Position numbers and translations under genes: made by a program. A DNA stretch of 64,000 nt from Vibrio algivorus (GTDB lineage Bacteria > Pseudomonadota > Gammaproteobacteria > Enterobacterales > Vibrionaceae). The notes beneath the pieces were generated by a model that was not told where the DNA came from, ran no database searches, and saw nothing but the letters and a program-made list of their open reading frames with translations. Location: assembly GCF_002218005.2 (NCBI RefSeq), contig NZ_AP018679.1, forward strand, positions 682,001-746,000, given 5' to 3'. This document shows positions 52,810 to 61,428 of the stretch, in pieces (position 1 is the first letter of the stretch; every line of letters begins with the position of its first letter).

Positions 52810-53141
52810 GTGATCTAAGTCAATAAAATCATTTCATCCTTACTTACAAATCCTTACTTTTAAATAGGCATATCTCACGAACCTATTTGATATAACCACT
52901 TATATAAGAACCCTTCCATCTCTCTCATAACCTTATGAAATATGAGCCTTTAAATATAATTATTCCTAATCATTAGAGCGATTATTTAGAAATACTAGCG
53001 TTCAAATATCATGCAAGATTTTTAAAATGATCAAGGACACACTTTTTTAAATTGGATAACCAAGGACGTTATTGAATAGTAAAAATTTCTACCGCCTCAC
53101 ATTAAGTAATACAATAATAAATTAAGTTATCTACATATTGA

Positions 53142-53234
53142 TTTGAAAGGTACTTCCATTCCTTCGTCAATTTTCCTTATCTGAAGGCTTGGATGATAGT
53201 TCTAAATTCTGCATCTTGAGGTCACTTAGATATA
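53142..53234. mobile_element. MITE-like element, copy D (right-end fragment)
   Basis: 93 bp matching the right third of copy B in the same orientation, from TTTGAAAGGT to the degraded end CTTAGATATA. It stops 22 bp before the lipoprotein start codon, so it forms part of that gene's promoter or leader. Confidence 0.6.
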
Positions 53235-53256
53235 AAATGAATAAAGGAGTCTTAAC

Positions 53257-53907
53257 ATGAAAAAGATAGTATTAGGTTTAGCCGTGAGTTCATTATTAAT
53301 GGGTTGTGCATCGACTTCTGATGACACCGCATCAAGCGCAACAACCTCCGCTCAAACTGGCAGCTTAATTCAAGATGGTCAACTTACAGACTTTAGAGCA
53401 AATAGTGGCAGTAGTGATATTTGGGTAAAACATGCAGACAAAAGCGCTGGCCTTGGTGATGTTGGTAGCTCAAAAGACACAGCCTTTGATGATGAAGGCT
53501 CAGCTCGCATACGTTTTGTGAGTGCTAATGATGACTTCACTGCAACTCCTGGCTTAACACAACAAATATCAGGCTTAGCTAAAAACACGGACTACACCCT
53601 TTCTTTCTATTATTACGACAACAAAGGTAATAACTCTCCAAGTGAAGTTGAAGTGGGTTTAAAAGATTCAACTGGAAAAATTATTGCCTCTAAAACCGTA
53701 CATGCACGTGATGTAGCACAAAACCCTTCTGGCAGCGTAAAGAGTGGTTTTAAGTTAACTACCCTAGATTTCAATTCTGGTAGTAATACAAATGCACAAG
53801 TCTTCTTATATATGTCCATCACCGATCCAAGCCAAATTGATAAAAATGGTGATATAGGTAAACAAACTGAAGTTCGTGTGGATGAATTCAAAATCACCAA
53901 AAAATAA
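53257..53907 (+). CDS. Predicted lipoprotein with beta-sandwich (CBM-like) domain, paralogue B
   Basis: A 216-residue lipoprotein (lipobox LLMGC) with a Ser/Thr-rich linker and one beta-rich domain: GLTQQISGLAKNTDYTLSFY, KGNNSPSEVEVGLKD, TLDFNSGSNTNAQVFLYMS, NGDIGKQTEVRVDEFKI. It shares several of these blocks with the lipoprotein at 42441-43106, so the two are paralogues. Position between the symporter and kdgM suggests a surface alginate-binding role, by inference only; I cannot name a CBM family. AAAGGAG precedes the ATG by 7 bp. A MITE fragment lies directly upstream. Confidence 0.78.
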   Translation: MKKIVLGLAVSSLLMGCASTSDDTASSATTSAQTGSLIQDGQLTDFRANSGSSDIWVKHADKSAGLGDVGSSKDTAFDDEGSARIRFVSANDDFTATPGLTQQISGLAKNTDYTLSFYYYDNKGNNSPSEVEVGLKDSTGKIIASKTVHARDVAQNPSGSVKSGFKLTTLDFNSGSNTNAQVFLYMSITDPSQIDKNGDIGKQTEVRVDEFKITKK

Positions 53908-54130
53908 GTATTTCATTAAATTCTTAATGAAGAATCTTCCATAAATCCTTATAGAATCAAGGCCATACAACTGGAAAGTAAAATTGTAGAGCCTTATTTT
54001 CATCAAAATAAAACCATTAATTTGTTTATTTAGATCACACTTTTCGATCTAACCACCTTAAAAATATGAACTATTTAAAATAAGTCGATCTGTTTCACAT
54101 ACACCAGCTTATAACTTATTTATATTGTAT

Positions 54131-54141
54131 TTGTATTATTT
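54131..54141. promoter_or_regulatory. FadR-type half-site candidate (kdgM)
   Basis: TTGTATTATTT, preceded by another TTGTA at 54125, about 110 bp upstream of kdgM. Half-site only, in AT-rich DNA. The surrounding 53908-54252 interval shows TTAGATC...GATCTAA near 54030 and nothing else clear. Confidence 0.35.
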
Positions 54142-54252
54142 AAGTTCAATAACACAAATAAAGAAATGAGAATGTTCTTCCTTTTGCGATAACTTTGTTG
54201 GCTCATTTCACAGTGACACAATTAAAAACCATAACTACACAGGACGTTGGAT

Positions 54253-54972
54253 ATGTTCAAATTAAATAAAGTTTTACTTGCCACTACTGCCGCTCTACTT
54301 GCTACGACAGCAGTTAATGTAAATGCTGCTTCTGTTGATATTCGCCATGAATACAAACATGACACTGAATCGAATAACAACCGTATCAAAATTGGTGGTA
54401 GTACTAAGACTGACCTAGGTACTCACTACTATAGTGTTGAAATGAAATTCAATGGCCGTGATGGTACTTATGGTTTTGATGATTTAGAGCGTGGCGATTC
54501 AGAAGTTGTTTATGAATTTAAACACTATGTAACAGACAAGTTCTACGTACAACCAGGTATGCCGATCACTATGGGTGAAGAGCGTGTCACCTATAAACCA
54601 CAGCTACGTATTGGCTATGATTTTGATTCTGGTATCACAACTAAATTACGCTACCGCCATGAGTTCCGCGACTTTACTTCATCAAAAGAGAATGGTGAAA
54701 CATGGCAGAAAAGTAAAGTGACTGCAAACCTAGATTACACATGGAACAATATGATCCAATTTGGTTTTGAAGCTAACTATGAAAAAGCGCATGAAGGCGA
54801 TAACTGGATTTTGTACGATAACAAAACTTGGAACTACGATTACAACCTAAAAATCGGTTACAAAAACGAAAGCAACTGGCGTCCGTATGTTGAGTTCGGT
54901 AACGTAAGTGAAAGTAGTAAAACAGATGCTCGTCAGCTACGTAGCCGTGTAGGTCTTACTTATAGCTTCTAA
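54253..54972 (+). CDS. kdgM: KdgM-family oligouronide porin
   Basis: Outer-membrane 12-strand porin of about 239 residues specific for acidic oligosaccharides. The Met at 54253 opens a clean signal peptide (MFKLNKVLLATTAALLATTA, then VNVNAAS); the frame's earlier start at 54247 is a TTG. The mature protein begins SVDIRHEYKHDTESNNNRIK, a KdgM hallmark, and continues with alternating aromatic strands to the C-terminal RSRVGLTYSF with a terminal Phe. In an alginate cluster it should admit oligoalginates released by the two PL7 enzymes, for later uptake by the symporters. A terminator follows. Confidence 0.92.
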   Translation: MFKLNKVLLATTAALLATTAVNVNAASVDIRHEYKHDTESNNNRIKIGGSTKTDLGTHYYSVEMKFNGRDGTYGFDDLERGDSEVVYEFKHYVTDKFYVQPGMPITMGEERVTYKPQLRIGYDFDSGITTKLRYRHEFRDFTSSKENGETWQKSKVTANLDYTWNNMIQFGFEANYEKAHEGDNWILYDNKTWNYDYNLKIGYKNESNWRPYVEFGNVSESSKTDARQLRSRVGLTYSF

Positions 54973-54998
54973 TCATTCTTAGAGACTGCACAATATTT

Positions 54999-55025
54999 AA
55001 AGCCAGACATTGAGTCTGGCTTTTT
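54999..55025 (+). terminator. Terminator of kdgM
   Basis: AAAGCCAGAC (54999-55008), loop ATTGA, GTCTGGCTTT (55014-55023), then TT. Perfect 10-bp stem. Confidence 0.88.
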
Positions 55026-55160
55026 AGTATCTAATAACATGCTAAGTTTATTGTTTAATAAATGACATTAGAGAAACAACCCTATCCCACTTCCTCTTCA
55101 TTAGCCCTCGACCCATGAACTTAACGGTCAAGGGAAAGTTGCGTGGGTAACTAAATAATA

Positions 55161-55427
55161 TATACCCAAGTAACTTCAAGATGCGAGTTTCAGCAAGAAT
55201 AAAACAAGCTGTAGGCAAGGCAAATTGAATATGATCATAGTGATTCTATCTCTGTTCAATTTAACGCAGCATAAAGCTTGTTTTAACTTGCCCTTCGGGA
55301 GCTTCATTCAAACCTTTATGCCGCGTCAGATTGGTTTGAAAGGTGTTTACATTCCTTCGCCAATCTTCCTTGCCTAAAGGGTTGAATGGTAGCTCTGAAT
55401 CCTGCATCTTGAAGTCACTTGGGTATA
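55161..55427. mobile_element. MITE-like element, copy B (full)
   Basis: 267 bp, terminal inverted repeats at 55161-55184 (starting TATACCCAAGTAACTTC) and 55404-55427 with only one mismatch in 24, the best-preserved copy in the window. No ORF. A TA-rich context flanks both ends; the target duplication is not clear. Orientation is opposite to copy A. Confidence 0.8.
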
Positions 55428-55440
55428 AGGCGGGTATAAA

Positions 55441-55472
55441 TTAAGCGTACGAATAAAATAGCGTACGCTTAA
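55441..55472 (-). terminator. Hairpin after the second PL7 gene
   Basis: TTAAGCGTACG (55441-55451) pairs with CGTACGCTTAA (55462-55472), 11 bp perfect. It lies 15 bp beyond the lyase stop on the minus strand; the tail is only moderately T-rich. Confidence 0.65.
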
Positions 55473-55487
55473 TTTGAGGTATTATTT

Positions 55488-56513
55488 TTAATTATGATCA
55501 GTAGATAACGAATAGAAAGTTGCTTGAACGTAATCACTATCATCACTGGTATTATTTTGGTTGTACACGCCTGCTTTAAAATACATATATTGCTCTGCAT
55601 CATCATAGCCGCTACCGTGCATATCAATGGTTTTGCTCACATAAGTCTTATCTAAGCGAACAATAGTGACCGTTAACTTATCCCCAACCACTTTAATTTG
55701 ATAACTAAATTTCTCGTTTAATTCGATACCATTAGACGGATTACTTGCAGAATCACTTCTACTACCGATGATTTCATACCAATATTCACTACCATTTCGA
55801 GTTTCGTGAGCAAAATATATCGAGCCTTTAGAATTATTAGGTAATTTGCGGTAATACAAACGAATAGGTTCATCATCATTGGCATGTATTTGACCAACAA
55901 TTACTCGACCAATTTGATATTTATCACCTGCCGTAGTGACATGGTTAACGGCTAAGGTTGCGTTTAAAACGCCATCTACCCCACCTGCTTTAGCTTGCGC
56001 TGAGCTTGGCGCAGATGAAAATACCCAATTATTTTTATTGACACCTTGAGTCTTAATACTCGTATCACCGGCGCGAAGCATACCTCGTAACTCTGTTCGA
56101 GTGTAACTAGTGTTAGTTGAAGTTTTGGGTGCATTAACCCCAACTTTAAATACCATACCGCCATCATCTGCGGTATAGAATATATCTTCTACTTGATAAC
56201 CATTTTGTAGTTCTTTTTCATAAATACTGTCAGATTTACCATTATTATCTAAGTCAATCGGCACGCCTAGATACCACCGACTTAAATCAAAGTTATTGGA
56301 TGGTGGTAACATTGGATTTAAATTAAAACTACTCGATGGTAGTACTAATGAATCAAAATCAGGCTTCCCTTCATTGCTATCGTTTTCTTCATCGGTAACG
56401 TTACTATCTGAAGAACTATTACTAGAGTCGGATGAAGAAGAGCCCCCACCACACCCAGCTAAAATAGCGGATATAGATAACATTAACGCTGTTTGTCTCA
56501 ACCATGGCTTCAT
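55488..56513 (-). CDS. PL7 alginate lyase lipoprotein
   Basis: A 341-residue lipoprotein: lipobox LAGC, a long Ser/Asp/Glu-rich linker (GGGSSSSDSS...), then a PL7 domain (~75-335). The PL7 motifs RTELRGML, QIHANDDEPIRLYYRK and YMYFKAGVYNQN match those of the CBM32-bearing enzyme, and long blocks such as GVNKNNWVFSSAP and AGGVDGVL are shared, so the two lyases are paralogues. It should depolymerise alginate (QIH variants usually act on G or MG blocks, by family rule). No CBM is present. It is divergent from the large unknown lipoprotein, and CRP-like and FadR-like sites lie between them. Confidence 0.93.
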   Translation of the reverse strand: MKPWLRQTALMLSISAILAGCGGGSSSSDSSNSSSDSNVTDEENDSNEGKPDFDSLVLPSSSFNLNPMLPPSNNFDLSRWYLGVPIDLDNNGKSDSIYEKELQNGYQVEDIFYTADDGGMVFKVGVNAPKTSTNTSYTRTELRGMLRAGDTSIKTQGVNKNNWVFSSAPSSAQAKAGGVDGVLNATLAVNHVTTAGDKYQIGRVIVGQIHANDDEPIRLYYRKLPNNSKGSIYFAHETRNGSEYWYEIIGSRSDSASNPSNGIELNEKFSYQIKVVGDKLTVTIVRLDKTYVSKTIDMHGSGYDDAEQYMYFKAGVYNQNNTSDDSDYVQATFYSLSTDHN

Positions 56514-56609
56514 TGGTATTTCCTTTATGAAAGATCACACTAAAATGCCTCTACGGGCAATAGCGAATCTATTTAATAACATTCAATAATAATCTTTCAA
56601 AACCAGAAT

Positions 56610-56620
56610 TTATCATACAA
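56610..56620. promoter_or_regulatory. FadR-type half-site candidate (PL7 gene)
   Basis: TTATCATACAA (reverse TTGTATGATAA), about 100 bp upstream of the lyase start; one strong half of the TTGTATGACAA motif. Confidence 0.4.
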
Positions 56621-56634
56621 AAAGATCACCATAA

Positions 56635-56650
56635 TGTGATATTAATAACA
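56635..56650. promoter_or_regulatory. CRP-like site
   Basis: TGTGA-TATTAA-TAACA matches nine of ten conserved CRP positions (TGTGA-N6-TCACA). It lies between the divergent PL7 and lipoprotein genes, consistent with catabolite control of alginate use. Confidence 0.5.
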
Positions 56651-56693
56651 TAAATCTCAATATTAACCTTGTTCAGATCATAACTAATTAATA

Positions 56694-56709
56694 TTTGACA
56701 CAGATCACC
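56694..56709. promoter_or_regulatory. Second CRP-like site
   Basis: TTTGA-CACAGA-TCACC matches eight of ten CRP positions; 59 bp from the first site. Weaker evidence. Confidence 0.35.
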
Positions 56710-56842
56710 AAAAAAACAAAATAATCATTAAAAATCAACCACTTGATAATTAAATACCATCCTCACATTTATATTATTTCATCTTGTAAATTTATTTATC
56801 TTCAATGTAGATCACGAATTCAACATCAATATCAAGAAACAT

Positions 56843-56853
56843 TTGTATTATTA
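56843..56853. promoter_or_regulatory. FadR-type half-site candidate (large lipoprotein gene)
   Basis: TTGTATTATTA, identical to the sequence at 61418 and to the reverse of 46244; about 170 bp upstream of the lipoprotein start. Confidence 0.35.
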
Positions 56854-57025
56854 AATTATAACATTCAAAATTATAAACACATTAATCAATAAGTGATGAA
56901 ATCAAAGATAGAAAAAACATTTTTGACACAAGCATGACTTAACGCATTACGTAAACGATTCCGAAAAAACTATTTTAAAGGACCAGGAAAACAGAAAGGT
57001 TCGACTAACTATTAGGATGATAATT

Positions 57026-58186
57026 ATGAAATTAAAACCAATTGTACCTCTAATGTCATTGATATTTGCTGCCACACTTACAGGTTGTAACCTTGATGGT
57101 TCTAGTAGAGATTCAGACAGCTCTAGTGGCGGTGATAGCTCTGGTGGTGGTTCTGTCGTTGAAACATCCCCTTTAGCTGGCGGTTATTGGGAGATTGGAT
57201 CTGATGGTACTGCTACCCTTAGCAATAAGGCAACAACATACGCGGCTGGTGACGATTTACCTAATGTTTATACATTTATAAATGGTGCACAATTTTATTA
57301 TGATGATGATGCGACTCCAGGTACATATACAGTAATCGAAGGTAAGTATACTGATGACCTTGATGCCGGCACATTTTCATTCACTTATTACGGTACAGCG
57401 CCAAGCGGTGAAGATGTAACAGGTTCGTATACTGTTACTGATGGAGTATTAACCATTGATGGTGGTAATGCAGGTATTTTAACAGGCTCTAATCATAAAG
57501 ATGATACTACAGTTACTACAGCCGTTACTGCAGCAAACGAAAGTCAAGGGATTGTTGTACCAAATCAATCGGCTCGAATTATAGATACAAACCTCGGTGG
57601 TACAACGGATGATAATGGAGAATTGAGGGTTAAGTTTTCTGATAGCGCAATTGATATAAACCCAATATCAGAAGGCGCTGTAAAGGTTGATATTTTACAA
57701 AAACTACAAACTGTTGATATTGGAACCAATGACGTTGATAATTCAATAAATATTGTAATGTACGGCTCAAATACATCTAATGGTAATCAACGTGGTGAGA
57801 TAATTCTAACCAGTGGTGGCGACGTTAAATATCGTAAAAAGGACAAAAATCAAGAAACTGTCGGTACATATACTCGTGGGGAAAAATTAAGCATTGAAGC
57901 AACTTGGTCTGCTGGTGATTTTTCCTTTACCATTAATGGCGTAGATTATACAGCAGGTACAGACACACCTGAGTCAGGAGAAGTTACTGTCGTAACAATT
58001 AAACTCGGTAATTCATCAAAATACTCAGAAGATGAAGTGTTGATTGATAATTTACAAATTTTATCTGGTAGCACCGTTGAATTTTCTGATGATTTTGAAT
58101 CATACAGTTCTGGTGAAGTCTTAGGTGACGGTGAGAATGACCCATATAGTAGTTCTAGTGCTGAAGCAACCGTTGTTGCTGAATAA
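57026..58186 (+). CDS. Large secreted lipoprotein of unknown function
   Basis: I do not recognise a named family. About 386 residues: signal peptide and lipobox (LTGCN), a Ser/Gly/Asp linker (~25-50), a first beta-rich domain (GYWEIGSDGTATLSNKAT ... GSYTVTDGVLTIDG) and a second domain (~165-345) with the look of a concanavalin-type jelly roll (ELRVKFSDSAIDINPISEGA, INIVMYGSNTSNGNQRGEII, IDNLQIL). The C-terminus carries FSDDFESYSSGE, a sequence common at the edge of such lectin-like domains. It may bind or cleave alginate or another polysaccharide at the cell surface; no catalytic residues can be named. TTAGGA precedes the ATG at 57026; ATG 57017 is in frame but lacks a site. A terminator follows. 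Confidence 0.7.
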   Translation: MKLKPIVPLMSLIFAATLTGCNLDGSSRDSDSSSGGDSSGGGSVVETSPLAGGYWEIGSDGTATLSNKATTYAAGDDLPNVYTFINGAQFYYDDDATPGTYTVIEGKYTDDLDAGTFSFTYYGTAPSGEDVTGSYTVTDGVLTIDGGNAGILTGSNHKDDTTVTTAVTAANESQGIVVPNQSARIIDTNLGGTTDDNGELRVKFSDSAIDINPISEGAVKVDILQKLQTVDIGTNDVDNSINIVMYGSNTSNGNQRGEIILTSGGDVKYRKKDKNQETVGTYTRGEKLSIEATWSAGDFSFTINGVDYTAGTDTPESGEVTVVTIKLGNSSKYSEDEVLIDNLQILSGSTVEFSDDFESYSSGEVLGDGENDPYSSSSAEATVVAE

Positions 58187-58216
58187 TAAACACTTATTAT
58201 AAATAATATCTTAACT

Positions 58217-58241
58217 AAAAGGACGCTCCCGCGTCCTTTTT
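58217..58241 (+). terminator. Terminator of the large lipoprotein gene
   Basis: AAAAGGACGC, loop TCCC, GCGTCCTTTTT: compact, GC-rich, with a T run; A run on the other side may serve the convergent DUF294 gene. Confidence 0.9.
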
Positions 58242-58330
58242 AATACCTTATAAAAACTCTAAAATTAACAACCTCAACTACTGATAATTAAAACCAATTT
58301 TATCCGCAGTTGAGGCTAACGATTCTTGAT

Positions 58331-60202
58331 TTAATACCCCACCGAACCAAAGCGAAGTTTCGCTGCGTCTTGCAAATCAGCAATAATCCTAAACGCATCT
58401 TTTAAGTGCTGGCGTTCAAAGCTACCGAAGTTATTCGGGTCAATGTAACTATCTGGAGCTAAACCATGTTTTAGCTGCTGTAATTGGTGGTTATAACGAA
58501 ACTGAGCGATAAAATGATATGAACCTATAATATTCTTATAGGCATCCTCACTTAAGATACCTGCCTCTTTCGCTGCTGCAAAACGACTTTCAGTATTCGA
58601 TGAATCACACTCAACGGCTAAACCATAAATACGCGCTAAATCGATAATTAAATTAATTGCGTACTTTTTAATATTCAGAACTTTGGTTTGTTCACCATTC
58701 TTTTCTAATACAAAGCTATTAAAAATCCCTAACGGCGGATTGGTATTCACTGCATCTCGAACCAATGCTGGCAAGAAACTATTATTTTGTTTAATATTTT
58801 TATGCATTTCATCGCGTAGTATTTTGGTAAATTCGCCATTACCATAAATCGAACGAATTTCTAAAAATACACTAATATTCAATAAGCATTCATATTCAGG
58901 GTTACTCACCCACTTCTTATAGTATTCTTTCCATACTGATAATGGTTGGCACCACTTCGGCGTAGCTGCCATATATTTACCAGTACACAGAGGGTAACCA
59001 CAGCGATCTAGACCATTTGATACATAAGCACCTAAATGTCTGAAATAAATTTTATCGCTATCGGTCGCGTCATCTGAAAGCACTAACGCAGTATCTTGAT
59101 CTGACGTGATATTCAACTCATTACGAGCATGAGATCCCGCACTAATCCAGTTGAAATCACAAGGCGGCTCACCAAGCTTATCAATAGCAATTTGAATTAA
59201 ACGGCGCGTATAAGCATCCATGATCATCGACATCACTTTGCCAATGATTTCAGAGGATACTTTGCCTTCCACTAGGGCTTCAAAAATGGCTTGGCGTTCC
59301 AATGTGAGTTGGGATAACTCAGACACACTGTTGGTATATTTAATCTTTTCGATTAAAAATATGGCTTGCATACGGTGATTTTGTACCAAGTGAGTAGTGG
59401 TCAATAACCCCACAGCTTGACCATCTTTCACCACAGGAATATTACGAATGTTGTATTCCATCATCATAGAGGCTGCTTCTAGAATCAAAGCATCTGGGCT
59501 TAACACCAATGGATTCGGTGTCATTACCGTTTTGATAGGATCTTGCAACGGTGCTTCTAGTGCAATCACGCGCTTGGTCATATCACGATCGGTAATCAAA
59601 CCGACAATATTGCCATTTTCATACACAACCGCACACGAACAACGTTTTACAATTCGCATTTCATGAGCCACATCTTTAATCGACATGTTGGCATTAACGA
59701 CGGCAATCACACCACTTGCGACATCCCCCACTCGTTTTATAAACAAACCTTTATCTTTATTCGACCACACCACATCATGAGCGGTAGTTAAACGGACATC
59801 GGCTTGAGAGGCAAAGTACTCTGCATATTCAGGCTTACGTTCAAACAAACGTAGTAGTGCCGAATGAGGAATTAAGTAAAGTAATGAATTTTCTAGTGCG
59901 GCGGCAGTATAACGATTATCTTCGCTTGTCGTTTCGCCAAGGAAAGTAAAACCAAAGATGTCGTCTCGGCCTAAGCGAGAGCGCAATTGACCATCTAACT
60001 TTCTTTGCTCCATTGCACCTGTTCGCACAATGTAGAGGTATTTTTCAGATGGGTCACCACATGGGTCAATGACTTCACCACAGCTGACATAAGTAATTTG
60101 AACAATACTCGCAAGCTCTCTAATAACATCCGCAGATAGGTTATTAAAAGGCTCTATGGTCGATATATATTGTTCTATATTGGCAAGAAGTGAGTCATTC
60201 AT
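58331..60202 (-). CDS. Cyclic nucleotide-binding/CBS/DUF294 nucleotidyltransferase-like protein
   Basis: A 623-residue cytosolic multidomain protein: cNMP-binding-like domain (~15-130), two CBS domains (~165-275: VYENGNIVGLITDRDMTKRV and NIRNIPVVKDGQAVGLLTTT), DUF294 putative nucleotidyltransferase (~310-430, core GSHARNELNITSDQDTALVL with the Asp-x-Asp metal pair) and the DUF294 substrate-binding-like C-terminal domain. Such genes usually sit beside an SSS symporter and a DnaQ-like exonuclease and may sense nucleotides or energy state; the reaction is unknown. Here the exonuclease gene lies beyond the alginate genes. A weak motif TTGTAGTATTT is found upstream at 60225. Confidence 0.88.
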   Translation of the reverse strand: MNDSLLANIEQYISTIEPFNNLSADVIRELASIVQITYVSCGEVIDPCGDPSEKYLYIVRTGAMEQRKLDGQLRSRLGRDDIFGFTFLGETTSEDNRYTAAALENSLLYLIPHSALLRLFERKPEYAEYFASQADVRLTTAHDVVWSNKDKGLFIKRVGDVASGVIAVVNANMSIKDVAHEMRIVKRCSCAVVYENGNIVGLITDRDMTKRVIALEAPLQDPIKTVMTPNPLVLSPDALILEAASMMMEYNIRNIPVVKDGQAVGLLTTTHLVQNHRMQAIFLIEKIKYTNSVSELSQLTLERQAIFEALVEGKVSSEIIGKVMSMIMDAYTRRLIQIAIDKLGEPPCDFNWISAGSHARNELNITSDQDTALVLSDDATDSDKIYFRHLGAYVSNGLDRCGYPLCTGKYMAATPKWCQPLSVWKEYYKKWVSNPEYECLLNISVFLEIRSIYGNGEFTKILRDEMHKNIKQNNSFLPALVRDAVNTNPPLGIFNSFVLEKNGEQTKVLNIKKYAINLIIDLARIYGLAVECDSSNTESRFAAAKEAGILSEDAYKNIIGSYHFIAQFRYNHQLQQLKHGLAPDSYIDPNNFGSFERQHLKDAFRIIADLQDAAKLRFGSVGY

Positions 60203-60266
60203 AGATACCCTCTATTTTATATTATTGTAGTATTTAACTAATTACTGAATTATATACCTATAAAAA

Positions 60267-60293
60267 AAGCAGCGGAATCAACTTCCACTGCTT
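60267..60293 (-). terminator. Terminator of the first FadR-type gene
   Basis: AAGCAGCGGAA (60267-60277) pairs with TTCCACTGCTT (60283-60293) with one mismatch, loop 5 nt; on the minus strand seven T residues follow. The interval to 60464 also holds TATACCCGTCGTACTTGAAG near 60327, reminiscent of an end of another dispersed Vibrio repeat. Confidence 0.75.
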
Positions 60294-60464
60294 AAATGAC
60301 AAAAGTTTGAACTAGAAACTTTTATACCCGTCGTACTTGAAGCTGCAACTTTGTTAGCAGCCTTAATCCCCTATCTTTTTATAAAGAAAGCCATCGATCA
60401 GCCATGCTCATAGGGTCTTATTACAACTCCAATTGCTTTGGATATTGATAAAAATACGAATTTC

Positions 60465-61193
60465 TTAGTTTAACTCTGGCAAACGGTGTTTAGATTCTTG
60501 CAAGTGGTTTGCTGAACAAGCTCTCGCTTTATCCGCATTACCCGCCATGATAGCTTCGTAGATATCACGGTGTTCTTGCAAACATAGCCCACCTTTTTGC
60601 GATGAGTGTACAATGAAGTTTTTGTACATCGTCATCAAAATATTACCAAATGGTAGGTAGAAATCATTACCCGTTGAGTTAAAAATCAAGTTATGAAAAT
60701 GCATATCTACTGCTGTCCATTCTGCCTGATCAAAAAACTCTTCTTCTGCTTTAGCTGCGACATCACACATTCTTTGGAAGGTTTCAGATAACTCAATTCG
60801 TTGTTCAACAGTAGCATTTTGCGCAGCAAGCGCGCAGGCTTCTGGCTCAATCGCACGGCGTAAACCTAAGAACTGATGAAAGAAGATCTCACTATCAATA
60901 ATGCCATCCATCCACTCAATTAGCTGTGGATCAAGAAAGTTCCAATTAGCACGAGCGACGACACGAGTACCAATCTTAGGGCGCGACTCTAATAAGCATT
61001 TTGAAGTAAGTAGCTTAACCGCTTCACGAAGTGCGGTGCGGCTTACGCCAAACTGCTCACACAAAGCCATTTCACCAGGAATAATTGAACCTTGTGGTAA
61101 TTTCCCAGACAAAATGCCACGTGCGATTTCACGTGCAACTTGCACATGCAAACTACGCTTAGAGCCTGAAATTGAATTAAATTCATTCGTCAT
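60465..61193 (-). CDS. GntR-family regulator, FadR subfamily (1)
   Basis: About 242 residues: N-terminal winged helix-turn-helix (VAREIARGILSGKLPQGSII, CEQFGVSRTALREAVKLLTS, GTRVV) and an all-helical FCD ligand domain with metal-type histidines (DMHFHNLIF, LQEHRDIYEAI). Sequence features RPKIGTRVVAR and WNFLDPQLIEWM are typical of uronate or gluconate-responsive FadR relatives. I start at Met 61191-61193 (MTNEFNSISG), with AGAAGA upstream; the frame extends to 61235 without a ribosome site. It is divergent from a close paralogue. It probably represses the alginate genes through TNGTNNNACNA-like sites and responds to a pathway intermediate such as KDG; this is inference. Confidence 0.88.
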   Translation of the reverse strand: MTNEFNSISGSKRSLHVQVAREIARGILSGKLPQGSIIPGEMALCEQFGVSRTALREAVKLLTSKCLLESRPKIGTRVVARANWNFLDPQLIEWMDGIIDSEIFFHQFLGLRRAIEPEACALAAQNATVEQRIELSETFQRMCDVAAKAEEEFFDQAEWTAVDMHFHNLIFNSTGNDFYLPFGNILMTMYKNFIVHSSQKGGLCLQEHRDIYEAIMAGNADKARACSANHLQESKHRLPELN

Positions 61194-61417
61194 CATAATT
61201 CTTCTTATATAGATTCTTGTCTTATTTATGGACATTGTATCACTATAACGCCCCTGCTCCAGTATTTAAAAACAAGCTTTAGGTGATATACGTCACTTAT
61301 TTATAGATAGTCACCTTATTCTCAAAATATTGTCCTTTCATCACTTTCGATCAAGCTCACATTATTCGCCAATAATAAGCAAATAAGTACCTCATAAATT
61401 GACGCAATTTAGTAATA

Positions 61418-61428
61418 TTGTATTATTA
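61418..61428. promoter_or_regulatory. FadR-type half-site between the two regulators
   Basis: TTGTATTATTA followed by ATAC, in the 61194-61600 divergent region; TTGTATCACTA at 61235-61245 is a second, closer to the first regulator. Both fit autoregulation. Nothing else is clear in this interval. Confidence 0.4.

Noticed and set aside
60320..60350. Fifth copy of the MITE-like element
   Set aside because: TATACCCGTCGTACTTGAAG resembles the ends of the family, but the adjoining sequence does not match copies A-D.
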